Shown piece after piece: positions 31,712 through 40,143 of a DNA stretch of 41,488 nucleotides. Both the position numbers and the translations under genes were made by a program. The stretch comes from an uncultured Clostridia bacterium (GTDB lineage Bacteria > Bacillota > Clostridia > Christensenellales > Aristaeellaceae), in assembly GCA_934631985.1 (NCBI GenBank), contig CAKTYE010000016.1, forward strand, positions 1-41,488, in the 5' to 3' direction. Position 1 is the stretch's first letter, and each line of letters opens with the position of its first letter. The notes beneath the pieces were generated by a model. It was given only the letters and a program-made list of their open reading frames with translations. It was not told the origin of the DNA and searched no databases.

Positions 31712-34063
31712 TTATTTGCCCTCCTTTTCCTTCAAGGCAGCCAGCACTTTTGCGGGCGTGAAGGGATAATCGTTCAGCTCGATGCCGCAGGCATTGTAGA
31801 TTGCCATGCGGATCGCGGGTCCGCCGGGAGCCAGCAGGGGTTCGCCAACGCCGTTCGCGCCGAAGGGATAGCGGGTATCCTTGCCCTTGTTGGTTTCCAG
31901 TACCAGGTGATCGTGGTGGACCACTTCGTTGAAGGCACGGGTCTTATAATCAATGTTGGAGGGATTCAGCACACGGCGGTCGTTGGGATCCCACACGGTC
32001 TCCTCAAAGCAGGCAATGTCCACGCCGGCGTAGAAGGACTGCACCTGGTTGCGCAGGGGCAGGGGATTCACGATCACGCCCGCGTCAGAGCCGCCGAAGT
32101 GGTCGATCAGCTTGATCGTACCCAGCTCGGTGTCCACCTCGACCTCAACCACCTGCAGGTGCGTGATGGTGGAGTCCTCCACGCCGTTGTGATGGCCCGT
32201 GCCGGTGATGCTGTCCACCTTGCCCATCAGCTGGGGAAACAGGCGGAACTTCTTTTCGGGATTGGACAGCTGATAGACCACACAGTCCTTCATGCCCAGG
32301 TCCTCCACCGGGATGCCGTAGCGCTGGTGGCAGATCTCGAAGATCTTGCGCTTGCACTCCTGCGCCGCCTGCTTGGCGACGATGCCGCCGCAGTAGGTGG
32401 AACGGGAACCTGTGGAGCCGAACTCAGCGGGGGTGGAAGCGGTGTCCGCCAGCGTCATCTTCACGGACTCCAGCGGGCAGTCCAGCTCCTCGGCAACGAT
32501 CTTCTGCATCACGTCGCGGGTACCTGCGCCGAACTCGGTCATACAGGTGGAGACATACACAGCGCCCAGGCCGGTGATGGTCACGTTGCAGTTGGACTGC
32601 TTGCCGCCCGTGTCGGAATGACCTGCAGCGCACACGCCGATGCCGCGGCGCTTCTTGCCATCGGGGGATACCCAGGTGGGCTTGCCCCAGCCCTGCCAGC
32701 GTTCCTTCCAGCGGCAGGCCTTGGCGGTCTCGCGCACCAGGTTCGCCCAGTCGGAGGACTTGTTGGTCACCCAGCGGTGTCCGGCGGGAGCCATGGCGTT
32801 GTGGTACTCATCGTCCAGCGCCATCACGTTCTTTTCCAGATAATCCATGGGGTCGATGCCCAGCTGATCACAGGCCTTGAAGATCGCCGTGGTCAGCAGG
32901 TTGGTGGATTCCAGATAACCATAGCCGCGGAAGGAGCCGGAGGGCACATGGTTGGTCACCACGACCTCTGCATTGAAGCGCTTATAGTTGGTCTTGCACA
33001 GCACGGGCAGGGTGTTGGTACCCACGGCCAGCATGAATTCCTGAGTGGAGGCCGTCGCGCCGGCATCGGCGATCTGGGTCATCTCCACGGCGGTCACGGT
33101 GCCGTCCTTCATCATGCCGACCTTCACCTGGCCCTTGGTGATCATACGGGTCTGGTGGCAGGCAAAATGTTCTTCCTTGCTGTAGGCATAGTACACGGGG
33201 CAGTGCGCGGCTTTCGCCATCAGGGCGGTGATGATCAGGCAATGTACGTTGCCGCTGTACAGCTTGGAGCCGAAGGAGCCGCCCACTGCGCCGACGATCA
33301 CGCGCACGTTGGCGTAGGGGATGTTCAGGGAGGAGGCCACGTTCTGGTGGCAGTAAGCAGGCGCGGCAGCGGACGCGATGAAGGTCACCACGTCGTTGTC
33401 CCACCAGGCAATGGTGGTCGGCGTTTCCAGGGGCAGGGGGTTCTGACCGCTGCGCAGCTCGGCCTCGGTGGAAATGACCACGTCAGCCTTGGCAAACTGC
33501 TCGTCGATCTCCTTGTCGATCTCTTCCCGGTTGGTCTGATCCGCACGGGTATATTCGCGATGGCCCGCCACGCCGAAGTTCAGGTTCAGGGCATGGGGCG
33601 CGATGTTGCCGGGGAAGTTGGGGTAGATCTGGGGCGCATCGGGCGCAAGGGCCTCGTCGATGCTCAGCACGGGCTTCAGCACCTCGTACTCCACCTTGAT
33701 CTTATCCATGGCCTCGGTTGCCAGATCCTCGGTGTCAGCCACGATCAGCGCCACCGCGTCGCCCAGATAACGGACATATTCATCCAGCAGGTTGGCATGG
33801 CGGGGAGGAGTGAAGCCGTTGTTGATGCTCATGTTGCGGTCCACGTCCTTCCAGGTGACGACGGCGGCAACGCCGTTCATCGCCAGGGCTTCGGACGTGT
33901 CAATGTTCACAATACGCGCATAGGCATAGGGGGAACGCAGCACCTTGCCGTACTTCATGCCGACAGGATGATTGTCAGCCGTGTACATCGCCTTGCCCGT
34001 TACAATATCCTTGCCCAGGATACGGGGCGTTTCTTTGCCAATGTAGCGGAAATTCTCTTTCAT
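31712..34063 (-). CDS. Molybdopterin-binding subunit of a xanthine dehydrogenase-family hydroxylase
   Basis: 783 residues, the normal length for a separate Mo subunit. VTGKAMYTADN starts the first domain; GGSFGSK near 262, GSFRGYGYLES near 379 and GVGEPLLAPGGPA with the catalytic Glu at 741 are cofactor and active-site motifs of the family. It hydroxylates a carbon next to nitrogen in a heterocycle, or an aldehyde, using water. Substrate cannot be fixed from sequence; nearby permeases favour a purine-like or other N-heterocyclic compound. It overlaps the 2Fe-2S gene by four bases. Selenium dependence is suggested only by the type of accessory genes nearby. Confidence 0.94.
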   Translation of the reverse strand: MKENFRYIGKETPRILGKDIVTGKAMYTADNHPVGMKYGKVLRSPYAYARIVNIDTSEALAMNGVAAVVTWKDVDRNMSINNGFTPPRHANLLDEYVRYLGDAVALIVADTEDLATEAMDKIKVEYEVLKPVLSIDEALAPDAPQIYPNFPGNIAPHALNLNFGVAGHREYTRADQTNREEIDKEIDEQFAKADVVISTEAELRSGQNPLPLETPTTIAWWDNDVVTFIASAAAPAYCHQNVASSLNIPYANVRVIVGAVGGSFGSKLYSGNVHCLIITALMAKAAHCPVYYAYSKEEHFACHQTRMITKGQVKVGMMKDGTVTAVEMTQIADAGATASTQEFMLAVGTNTLPVLCKTNYKRFNAEVVVTNHVPSGSFRGYGYLESTNLLTTAIFKACDQLGIDPMDYLEKNVMALDDEYHNAMAPAGHRWVTNKSSDWANLVRETAKACRWKERWQGWGKPTWVSPDGKKRRGIGVCAAGHSDTGGKQSNCNVTITGLGAVYVSTCMTEFGAGTRDVMQKIVAEELDCPLESVKMTLADTASTPAEFGSTGSRSTYCGGIVAKQAAQECKRKIFEICHQRYGIPVEDLGMKDCVVYQLSNPEKKFRLFPQLMGKVDSITGTGHHNGVEDSTITHLQVVEVEVDTELGTIKLIDHFGGSDAGVIVNPLPLRNQVQSFYAGVDIACFEETVWDPNDRRVLNPSNIDYKTRAFNEVVHHDHLVLETNKGKDTRYPFGANGVGEPLLAPGGPAIRMAIYNACGIELNDYPFTPAKVLAALKEKEGK

Positions 34064-34584
34064 GCCTGCTCCTCCTTCCGGTTGGATTTCGCAATGTAAT
34101 CCATGATGGACTCCACCGCGGTGTAATGGGTGCCGCAGCGGCAGTAGTTGCCGGACAGCGCCTCGCGCACCTCAGCCTCGGTGGGGTTGGGGTTCTTTTC
34201 CAGCAGGGCCTGCGCCGTCATGATGATGCCGGGGATGCAGAAGCCGCACTGATAGCCGCAGTTGTCCACAAAGGCCTGCTGCAGGCCGGACAGGTCGCCC
34301 GTCTCGGAATCCGCCAGGCCCTCGATGGTGGTGATGTCCGCACCGTCGCAGTCCATGGTCATAATCATGCAGGAGGTCACGGCCTTGCCGTTCATGATGA
34401 CGGTGCAGGCGCCGCAGGCGCCCTGATCGCAGCCGATCTTGGTGCCGGTCAGCTGAAGACGGTCGCGCAGGGTATGCACCAGGGTCTCGCTTTCGGGCAT
34501 GTCCGTGCCGCTTTCGCCCACCGTAATGTCATATGTCTGTCCATTGACACGAAGGGTAATGATCTTTTTTGAACAAACCTTCAT
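34060..34584 (-). CDS. [2Fe-2S] subunit of the molybdenum hydroxylase
   Basis: 174 residues. The plant-type cluster uses C52, C57, C60 and C72 (GCDQGACGACTV); the second cluster uses C113, C116, C148 and C150 (CGFCIPG and NYCRCGTHY). The usual CRCTGY is CRCGTHY here, a small departure. It carries electrons from the Mo centre to the FAD subunit. AAAGGGATG precedes the ATG, and the end overlaps the Mo subunit gene by four bases, so it opens the structural operon. Confidence 0.95.
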   Translation of the reverse strand: MKVCSKKIITLRVNGQTYDITVGESGTDMPESETLVHTLRDRLQLTGTKIGCDQGACGACTVIMNGKAVTSCMIMTMDCDGADITTIEGLADSETGDLSGLQQAFVDNCGYQCGFCIPGIIMTAQALLEKNPNPTEAEVREALSGNYCRCGTHYTAVESIMDYIAKSNRKEEQA

Positions 34585-34614
34585 TGTTTCATCCCTTTCA
34601 TAAGGTTTAGAGGT

Positions 34615-34678
34615 AGCGCCGCAGAATACCGCAGCTTGCGCTGGCGGGCGCTTTTCTGCCGCGGCATTTTGCGGCGCT
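34615..34678 (-). promoter_or_regulatory. Stable folded leader upstream of the hydroxylase operon
   Basis: AGCGCCGCA (34615-34623) pairs with TGCGGCGCT (34670-34678) around about 46 bases that themselves contain GC-rich inverted arms. It lies 30 bp before the 2Fe-2S start. It does not show the blocks of the Moco-like leader at 2119-2203. It may be an attenuator or a 5' mRNA stabiliser after processing. Confidence 0.4.
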
Positions 34679-34688
34679 GCCCCGAAAA

Positions 34689-34731
34689 TGGCACAGGATC
34701 ACCCATCGCAGGGATGGATGGTCCTGTGCCA
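34689..34731 (-). terminator. Terminator after the MFS gene, before the hydroxylase operon
   Basis: TGGCACAGGA pairs with TCCTGTGCCA, with inner CCAT/ATGG pairing, followed on the minus strand by TTTTC. It splits the transport genes from the enzyme genes. Confidence 0.7.
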
Positions 34732-34756
34732 CAGCTTACAACGGGTCGGGAGAGGA

Positions 34757-36004
34757 TTACTTCATCGCCTCAATAGCCTTCTTGTGGTTGGCGAAGGCGA
34801 TGATGACCAGCGCGCCAGCCAGCAGGCCAACGTACAGGTACCAAACACCACTGTAGCTCTGCACAACGCCATCCACGGTGTTGGCGTCGATGATGTTGCC
34901 AGCCACGGTGGGGAAGATGACGTTCGCAGCCTGGAAGATCAGGTTCTGCGTGGAGGTCGTGGTCGCTGCATACTTGTCGCCGCCCATGTTCACCGCCCAG
35001 GTGGTGATGTGGGTGGAAGACATGCAGGAGAACAGACCGAAGAAGATGGAGCCGATCATCAGACCAGCGTAGGTGCGCTGGAAGCTGAAGAACAGCAGGC
35101 TGACGATCATCAGCGCGTACACGCCCATGCACATCACCTTGGGGTCAGCCTTCAGCTTCTTGGCGATCAGGCCGGAGGTCATGGAGCCGGCGATGGAAAA
35201 CAGGGAGTACACGGTGATGATGGTGCCGGCCTGCACGCCGGTCAGGCCCGCAGTCGCGGAGGCCGCGCCGCTGGTCATGAACTTGTTGGCCCAGGTGGAG
35301 TATCCCGGAGGCACCGCCATGAACAGGAAGCCAGCCAGGGACAGGATGAGGATCTGGGGGTTGGTGAAGTAGTTCTTCACGCCGTCCAGCATGGAAGCCT
35401 TCTTCGCAGCCGCAGGAGCAGCCTCACGCTTGGGCTCCTTGATGACCACCAGCACCAGGGCAGCCACCACCCAGATGCAGATAGCGCACACGGAGAAGCA
35501 GTTGCGCCAGCCGCTGGCGTTCAGCACGCGGGGGCCGACCTGGTTGGCCAGCAGGGTGCCGATGGAGGGAGAGCCCAGCAGAATGCCGAAGGCAATGCTA
35601 CGCTCCTTGGAACTGAAGTAGTTGGACAGGATGCGGGAGCAGAAGGCCATGATCGCGCCGCCGAAGAAGCCGCCGATGAAGCGGACGGCATAGGCCGCGG
35701 AGTAATCGGTCACATACTGCATCGCAAAGGTCATAATGCCCAGCGCGGCGACAGCGCCCGCCAGGAAGTACTTGCAGCGGAACTTGTCGGCGATGACGCC
35801 CGCAGGGATCTGCAGGATCAGATAGCCGAAGTAGAACGCGGACATCAGCGCACCGGCCTGGCCCATGTTCATGCCCAGGTCACCGGCGGCAGTGGACAGC
35901 ACCGGCGCCCAGATGAAACGGCTGAAGAACGAGGTGCTGAAGGCGAGAACCAGAACCGTCAGCGCAATCCAACGGTAGGCTCCCTTTTTCGCTGTGGTAG
36001 TCAT
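34757..36004 (-). CDS. Major facilitator superfamily transporter linked to the Mo hydroxylase cluster
   Basis: 415 residues with about twelve hydrophobic helices. FSRFIWAPVLSTAAGDLGMNMGQAGALMSAFYFGYLILQIPAGVIADKF is a typical MFS start of the organic-anion/ACS type. The substrate is unknown; its place between the permease and the enzyme genes suggests uptake of the substrate or release of the product. It starts 58 bp after the APC permease gene, on the same transcript. Confidence 0.88.
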   Translation of the reverse strand: MTTTAKKGAYRWIALTVLVLAFSTSFFSRFIWAPVLSTAAGDLGMNMGQAGALMSAFYFGYLILQIPAGVIADKFRCKYFLAGAVAALGIMTFAMQYVTDYSAAYAVRFIGGFFGGAIMAFCSRILSNYFSSKERSIAFGILLGSPSIGTLLANQVGPRVLNASGWRNCFSVCAICIWVVAALVLVVIKEPKREAAPAAAKKASMLDGVKNYFTNPQILILSLAGFLFMAVPPGYSTWANKFMTSGAASATAGLTGVQAGTIITVYSLFSIAGSMTSGLIAKKLKADPKVMCMGVYALMIVSLLFFSFQRTYAGLMIGSIFFGLFSCMSSTHITTWAVNMGGDKYAATTTSTQNLIFQAANVIFPTVAGNIIDANTVDGVVQSYSGVWYLYVGLLAGALVIIAFANHKKAIEAMK

Positions 36005-36062
36005 TGGAATCCTCCTATAACGTATTTGATAAACCGGCTTGCGCCGACTCTATCCGAAAGCG

Positions 36063-37427
36063 TTACTTCTTCTGCACAAGCTCCTTGCCGGGGTAATCCT
36101 TGCGCAGCAGGCAGTAGGCCACGGCGGCGACCATGTAGACCACGATGACGATCTTGAAGGTCGTGTTCACGTTGGACAGGTTGGAGATGGCCTGCGTGAC
36201 GTAGATCACGAAGGACAGGGTGCAGATGGCCCACAGGCTCCAGCGGGGCATGCGGGCGAAGCGGGAGGCGTTCCAGGCCTCAGGCATACGCTTGGGCATG
36301 TTGACCAGCGCGAAGGTGGGGATGGCCCAGGTGATGATGGTCATGGCGACCGCCATGCGGCTGATGTCGTTCAGGGGCATATCCAGCAGCACAGGCAGCA
36401 GACCGAACAGATACCACACGGTCATCATGATGTAGGGCGCGCCGAAACGGTTGGTCTTGGCCATGGTCTTGGGGAACCAGCCGTCCTGGCAGGAACGCAT
36501 CATGGCGTTGGAATACCACTGGAAGGAGCTGTTCAGCGTGGTGACCAGCGCCATCAGCGCGGTACCGATGATGAACACCGCAAACATGAAGCTGCCTTTG
36601 CCGAACACCGCAGCCGCCGCATTGGTCAGAGGCTTGTAGGCCACCTCGGAATAAGGCAGCAGGCCCGCGGACACCATGCTCAGCAGCGCGTAGGCCAGGC
36701 ACACGCCCAGCGTCACGCCGATGGCGACCCTCGGGATGTTTTTGCTGGGGTTGTCGATCTGATCGCCAAAGTCCACCAGCACACCGCAGCCGCCCACGGC
36801 AAACACCAGCAGCGAGGCTGCCTGCCACACGCCGGAGAAGCCGTTGACGAAGAAGGGAGCGTCGTTCTCAAAAGCGCCCGCATTGGTGAAGTAAGCGCCC
36901 AGGTCCACCTTTGTCATGCCCACGCCGATGTAGCACACCATGCCGGCAACCAGGATGTAGAACAGCACCGTCTGCACCTTGGCGGCTGCCTTGGTTCCCA
37001 TCAGGTTGATGATGTAGAACAGCGTCAGCACCAGAATGGCGCACATCTTCTGATCCAGCCCGGGGATCAGATAGGCCAGGTATTCGGCAAAGCTGATGCC
37101 GAACATGGAGATGGTCAGCCGCCCCAGGAAGTAGGAGCATTGATAAATACCCGCCACACGGGGATGCAGCAGCTCCTTGCTGTAGACGTAGTAACCGCTG
37201 CGCCGAGGGTACACAATGCACATGATCAGCGCAGGCAGCACCGCCACCAGGAAGGTCAGGGCGGTCAAAACGTAGGACAGCACCACGCTGCGGCCCGTCA
37301 GACCGATGGCAATGCCCGTCAGCGTGATCACGCCTGCGCCTACGCAGAAGCCCGCCGCCATGGAAATCGTGTCGCCCAGTCCCATCTTGCCGTTTGCCGG
37401 CTTTGTTTGATTTGGCACCTGGAACAT
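36063..37427 (-). CDS. APC-superfamily (amino acid/polyamine/organocation) permease
   Basis: 454 residues with about twelve helices. The N-terminus MGLGDTISMAAGFCVGAGVITLTG contains the GxG(A)-type unwound helix 1 of APC carriers. It is the first gene of the minus-strand transport operon, under the TTGCAA-17-TATAAT promoter at 37483-37511, with TATACA-type operator half-sites around the start of transcription. The transported compound is not known; candidates are the hydroxylase substrate or an amino acid formed from it. Confidence 0.9.
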   Translation of the reverse strand: MFQVPNQTKPANGKMGLGDTISMAAGFCVGAGVITLTGIAIGLTGRSVVLSYVLTALTFLVAVLPALIMCIVYPRRSGYYVYSKELLHPRVAGIYQCSYFLGRLTISMFGISFAEYLAYLIPGLDQKMCAILVLTLFYIINLMGTKAAAKVQTVLFYILVAGMVCYIGVGMTKVDLGAYFTNAGAFENDAPFFVNGFSGVWQAASLLVFAVGGCGVLVDFGDQIDNPSKNIPRVAIGVTLGVCLAYALLSMVSAGLLPYSEVAYKPLTNAAAAVFGKGSFMFAVFIIGTALMALVTTLNSSFQWYSNAMMRSCQDGWFPKTMAKTNRFGAPYIMMTVWYLFGLLPVLLDMPLNDISRMAVAMTIITWAIPTFALVNMPKRMPEAWNASRFARMPRWSLWAICTLSFVIYVTQAISNLSNVNTTFKIVIVVYMVAAVAYCLLRKDYPGKELVQKK

Positions 37428-37441
37428 CGTCCTTTCCTATG

Positions 37442-37494
37442 CGCTATACACGGTTAGCCTTGTATAGCTTGCTCTGCGGAGCATTATACAAGGC
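37442..37494. promoter_or_regulatory. Operator cluster of TATACA half-sites at the permease promoter
   Basis: Three half-sites form two overlapping palindromes: GCTATACA-N10-TGTATAGC (37443-37468) and GCCTTGTATA-N18-TATACAAGGC (37457-37494). The right half-site overlaps the -10 of the permease promoter. Bound protein would block transcription. CGCTATACA also resembles a half of the ModE box (CGnTATATA), but the spacing is 10 rather than 6. Confidence 0.65.
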
Positions 37495-37511
37495 ATGCCT
37501 GGACATTGCAA
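37483..37511 (-). promoter_or_regulatory. Promoter of the permease-MFS operon
   Basis: On the minus strand TTGCAA (37506-37511), a 17-bp spacer and TATAAT (37483-37488), about 55 bp before the permease start. Confidence 0.8.
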
Positions 37512-37612
37512 GATTTTTGTCATTCTATATCGAATTGCAGGAACTAATGCAAAACAAGCATGCAGCGCAGGCTACATCCTGCGAAATGAGGTGAAAATTG
37601 CAGAACAAGCTC

Positions 37613-37641
37613 TTGAAAATGTCGAAAATGTGCTGTAAGAT
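37613..37641 (+). promoter_or_regulatory. Promoter of the TetR-type regulator gene
   Basis: TTGAAA at 37613-37618, a 17-bp spacer and TAAGAT at 37636-37641. A further TATACA half-site lies just downstream at 37646-37651. Confidence 0.55.
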
Positions 37642-37675
37642 GAATTATACAGACAAGCGGCAAGGGGGAGCATCT

Positions 37676-38332
37676 ATGTTTGGAGACGCACCGGGAGAGC
37701 TAAAACGGGAAATTCTGAATGTGGCGGCGCAGATGTTCCATGACTATGGCTACAAGGGGACGACCTTTCAAAAGATCGCAGATCATCTGGGCATCACGAA
37801 GGGAGCCATCACCTATCACTTCGGGAACAAGTACCGCATCATGGATCTGATCATCCAGGAATATTTCGACCAGCTGCGCGCCTTCATTGACAGCTTTGAT
37901 GATGAAAACTGCAACGCCTACTGGCGCATCTGCGTGATGTACTTTTATGCGTACCGCGTTTTCCTTTCCTCGGAAAACAACCGTGCGCTGTTTTTTGACG
38001 AGCATCAGGTTTGCTTATGGGAACAGAACAGACTTCCTTCCGTGCAAAGGCTGCATGCCGCGATTATCAAGGACTTTCACCAGCACATCAGCGAAGAAGA
38101 GGTGCTGACGAATGTGTACATCGACCTGGGTGCGCGGCGCAGACTGTACCACGAATACACCCGGGGGGACCGCTATTTGCAGGATGTGGATCATTTCGTT
38201 TACTGCCATGTGAAGCTCATAGGCCTGCTGTGCGGTCTGAGCCTGGACACCATCAAAATGAACTTCGCCCTGGCGCAGGAATTTGTCAACGCCCATGAGC
38301 CGCCGCCCACGCCGCTGCCCTGGAGCGACTGA
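37676..38332 (+). CDS. TetR/AcrR-family regulator, divergent from the transport operon
   Basis: 218 residues from ATG 37676, chosen because AAGGGGGAG sits 5 bases before it. The N-terminal helix-turn-helix (ILNVAAQMFHDYGYKGTTFQKIADHLGITKGAITYHFGNK) is the TetR signature; the C-terminal ligand domain is not assignable. Being divergent from the permease promoter with its TATACA palindromes, it is the first candidate for the protein that binds them. A terminator at 38360-38398 follows. Confidence 0.9.
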   Translation: MFGDAPGELKREILNVAAQMFHDYGYKGTTFQKIADHLGITKGAITYHFGNKYRIMDLIIQEYFDQLRAFIDSFDDENCNAYWRICVMYFYAYRVFLSSENNRALFFDEHQVCLWEQNRLPSVQRLHAAIIKDFHQHISEEEVLTNVYIDLGARRRLYHEYTRGDRYLQDVDHFVYCHVKLIGLLCGLSLDTIKMNFALAQEFVNAHEPPPTPLPWSD

Positions 38333-38359
38333 TATAAAACGTATATTTTCATAGAAGGG

Positions 38360-38398
38360 AAGGGACTGCTTCCGATGTGCCGGAAGCAGTCCCTTTTT
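38360..38398 (+). terminator. Terminator after the TetR-type gene
   Basis: AAGGGACTGCTTCCG pairs with CGGAAGCAGTCCCTT, a 15-bp perfect stem with a 6-base loop, followed by TTT. Confidence 0.9.
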
Positions 38399-38454
38399 CC
38401 CTTTTTTGTCATTGGTGAAAATCTATGATGCGTATAAATTACCAAAGAAATAAC

Positions 38455-38483
38455 TATACAAAATACTGAAAATATTGTACAAT
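38455..38483 (+). promoter_or_regulatory. Likely promoter of the maturation operon, with a TATACAA half-site
   Basis: TACAAT at 38478-38483 is a fair -10. At 17 bp spacing the -35 position is TATACA (38455-38460), a poor -35 but the same sequence as the operator half-sites at the permease promoter; TTGTA follows 13 bases later as an inverted partner. It may be an activator site or a repressor-overlapped promoter. Confidence 0.4.
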
Positions 38484-38592
38484 AACGGGGAATGCTGTGG
38501 AGCTTTGGCAAAAAATCGCAGCATTCCCAGAGAAATGTACAGATACATCGCAAAATCATCGATAGCCGTCAGACGGGAAGGAGGCCGGTACG

Positions 38593-39564
38593 ATGCTCAG
38601 CACAGGTGCGATCATTGCCGCAGCGGGAATCGTCTCCCGGCAGATCCGCTTCACGCCGCTGCTGCCTGTAGGGGACAGCACCATGATCCGCACGATCGTG
38701 CAGACGCTCGTGCGCTGCCGGGTCTACCCCATCGTGGTGGTCACAGGCTACCGCCATGCGGAGGTGGAGCAGGCGCTGAACGGTCTGCCGGTGGAGCTTT
38801 GCCACAATGCGGAATATGCCACCACGAAAATGAGCCATTCCCTGCGCCTGGGCTATGAGGTGCTTCGGGGACGCTGCATCCGCGCAGTGGTGCATCCCTG
38901 CGACGTACCCCTGTACCGGGAGGATACGCTGAACGCCCTGCTGGCCTCCAACGCCGCCATCATTCAGCCGACCTACCACGGCACGGCGGGCCACCCGCTG
39001 CTGATCCATCTGGACAGGCTGATAACGCTTTTGTGCCTGGACAATCCCAACGGCCTGCGGGGACGCATTCGTGAAAACAAGCTGCCCGTGCAGCACATCG
39101 AGGTGGACGATCCCGGCATTCTGCTCAACGGCGAGAACGCAGAAAAATACCGCGGTCTGCTGCGCTACAACGCAGAGCAGGGCGGTACGCGCACCAGCAT
39201 TGCTCCCAGCGCTCAGGTGTCCCTCCATGTGAAGGATGCGGTGCTGGATGCTTCTGCCATTCAGTTTCTGGAGCTGATCGGCGCGACCAACTCCATCCAC
39301 ACGGCCTGCGCCAGCCTGCACATGTCCTACTCCAAGGCATGGAAGCTGCTGCAGCAGATGGAGGAATGCCTGGGCTATCAGCTGGTCAGCCGAACGGTGG
39401 GCGGCTCCAAGGGCGGTTCCTCGTCGCTTACCCTCAGGGCGCGGCAGCTCATCGCCCGGTATCAGCAGATGGACGCGCAGGTCGCGGCCTATGCCCAGCG
39501 GCTGTTTGCCGAGCAGTTCGCGGCGGAAGCGGAGAAAGGAAGCGAGCCCCATGGAAAGGCGTGA
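38593..39564 (+). CDS. MobA/MocA-like nucleotidyltransferase domain fused to a ModE-like winged helix
   Basis: 323 residues. Residues 1-200 follow the molybdopterin nucleotidyltransferase fold (GAIIAAAG at the start, VVHPCDVPL with D104 and P106). Residues about 215-300 match the ModE N-terminal helix-turn-helix (AIQFLELIGATNSIHTACASLHMSYSKAWKLLQQMEECLGYQLVSRTVGG, with GGSSSLT as wing). The nucleotide loop is degenerate: SRQIRFTPLL stands where SRMGxFKPLL is expected, losing the glycine and the lysine (Thr at 21). So it may sense CTP or cofactor and regulate rather than catalyse; that is inference. GGAAGGAGG precedes the ATG. It opens the plus-strand maturation operon. Confidence 0.85.
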   Translation: MLSTGAIIAAAGIVSRQIRFTPLLPVGDSTMIRTIVQTLVRCRVYPIVVVTGYRHAEVEQALNGLPVELCHNAEYATTKMSHSLRLGYEVLRGRCIRAVVHPCDVPLYREDTLNALLASNAAIIQPTYHGTAGHPLLIHLDRLITLLCLDNPNGLRGRIRENKLPVQHIEVDDPGILLNGENAEKYRGLLRYNAEQGGTRTSIAPSAQVSLHVKDAVLDASAIQFLELIGATNSIHTACASLHMSYSKAWKLLQQMEECLGYQLVSRTVGGSKGGSSSLTLRARQLIARYQQMDAQVAAYAQRLFAEQFAAEAEKGSEPHGKA

Positions 39565-40024
39565 TGTGCCGACGGCAGAAGCCATTGAGCGCTTTCACCA
39601 GCAGTGCCATGCCCCGGACAAGGTGCGGGCGCATGAGCAGGCGGTCGCGGCCTGTGCGCTTGCCCTGGCGGAGCATACAGCGGCGGACAGAGAGCTGCTG
39701 CGGGCGGCATGTCTGCTGCACGATGTGTGCCGCACCGAGGGCGGACGGCATCCCGTGGCGGCAGCGGCGCTGCTGCGCGAAGCCGGATACCCGGCGCTGG
39801 CGGAGGTGATCGCGCAGCACCACGACCTGGGGCCGACCCCCACGGTGGAGGCCGAGCTGCTGCATTTGGCGGACAAGCTGACGGCAGGCACGACGCGGGT
39901 CACCATCACCCAGCGCTTTGAGCGCTCCCGGGAAAAGTGCATCGGCGAGGAAGCGCTGGCGCAATGGCAAAAACGCTTTGTGCAGGCGCAGGCCCTTGCC
40001 CTGAAATATGGCGTAACGCCCTGA
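39551..40024 (+). CDS. HD-domain protein (predicted metal-dependent phosphohydrolase)
   Basis: 157 residues from ATG 39551, overlapping the end of the preceding gene by 14 bases. HEQAVAACALALAEH, the HD pair in AACLLHDVCR and VIAQHHDLG fit the HD superfamily, which hydrolyses phosphate esters such as nucleotides. Its place between two molybdenum-cofactor genes suggests a part in cofactor handling; the substrate is unknown. AAAGGA lies about 10 bases upstream. Confidence 0.85.
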   Translation: MERRDVPTAEAIERFHQQCHAPDKVRAHEQAVAACALALAEHTAADRELLRAACLLHDVCRTEGGRHPVAAAALLREAGYPALAEVIAQHHDLGPTPTVEAELLHLADKLTAGTTRVTITQRFERSREKCIGEEALAQWQKRFVQAQALALKYGVTP

Positions 40025-40143
40025 CCACGAATGGTTGGGGCATCAACGCGAAGCCCCTGTCAGCCCACGCGGCGGCAGGGGTTCCTGATAGATTTTTTCA
40101 AACACGAAACCGTGCGGACAAAAGAAAGGCGGATAGCTTTCAT

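Noticed and set aside
29705..34099. A 1464-codon open frame on the plus strand
   Set aside because: It lies opposite the molybdenum hydroxylase subunit genes and its translation is low-complexity Ala/Gly/His/Val-rich, the usual mirror image of GC-rich genes.
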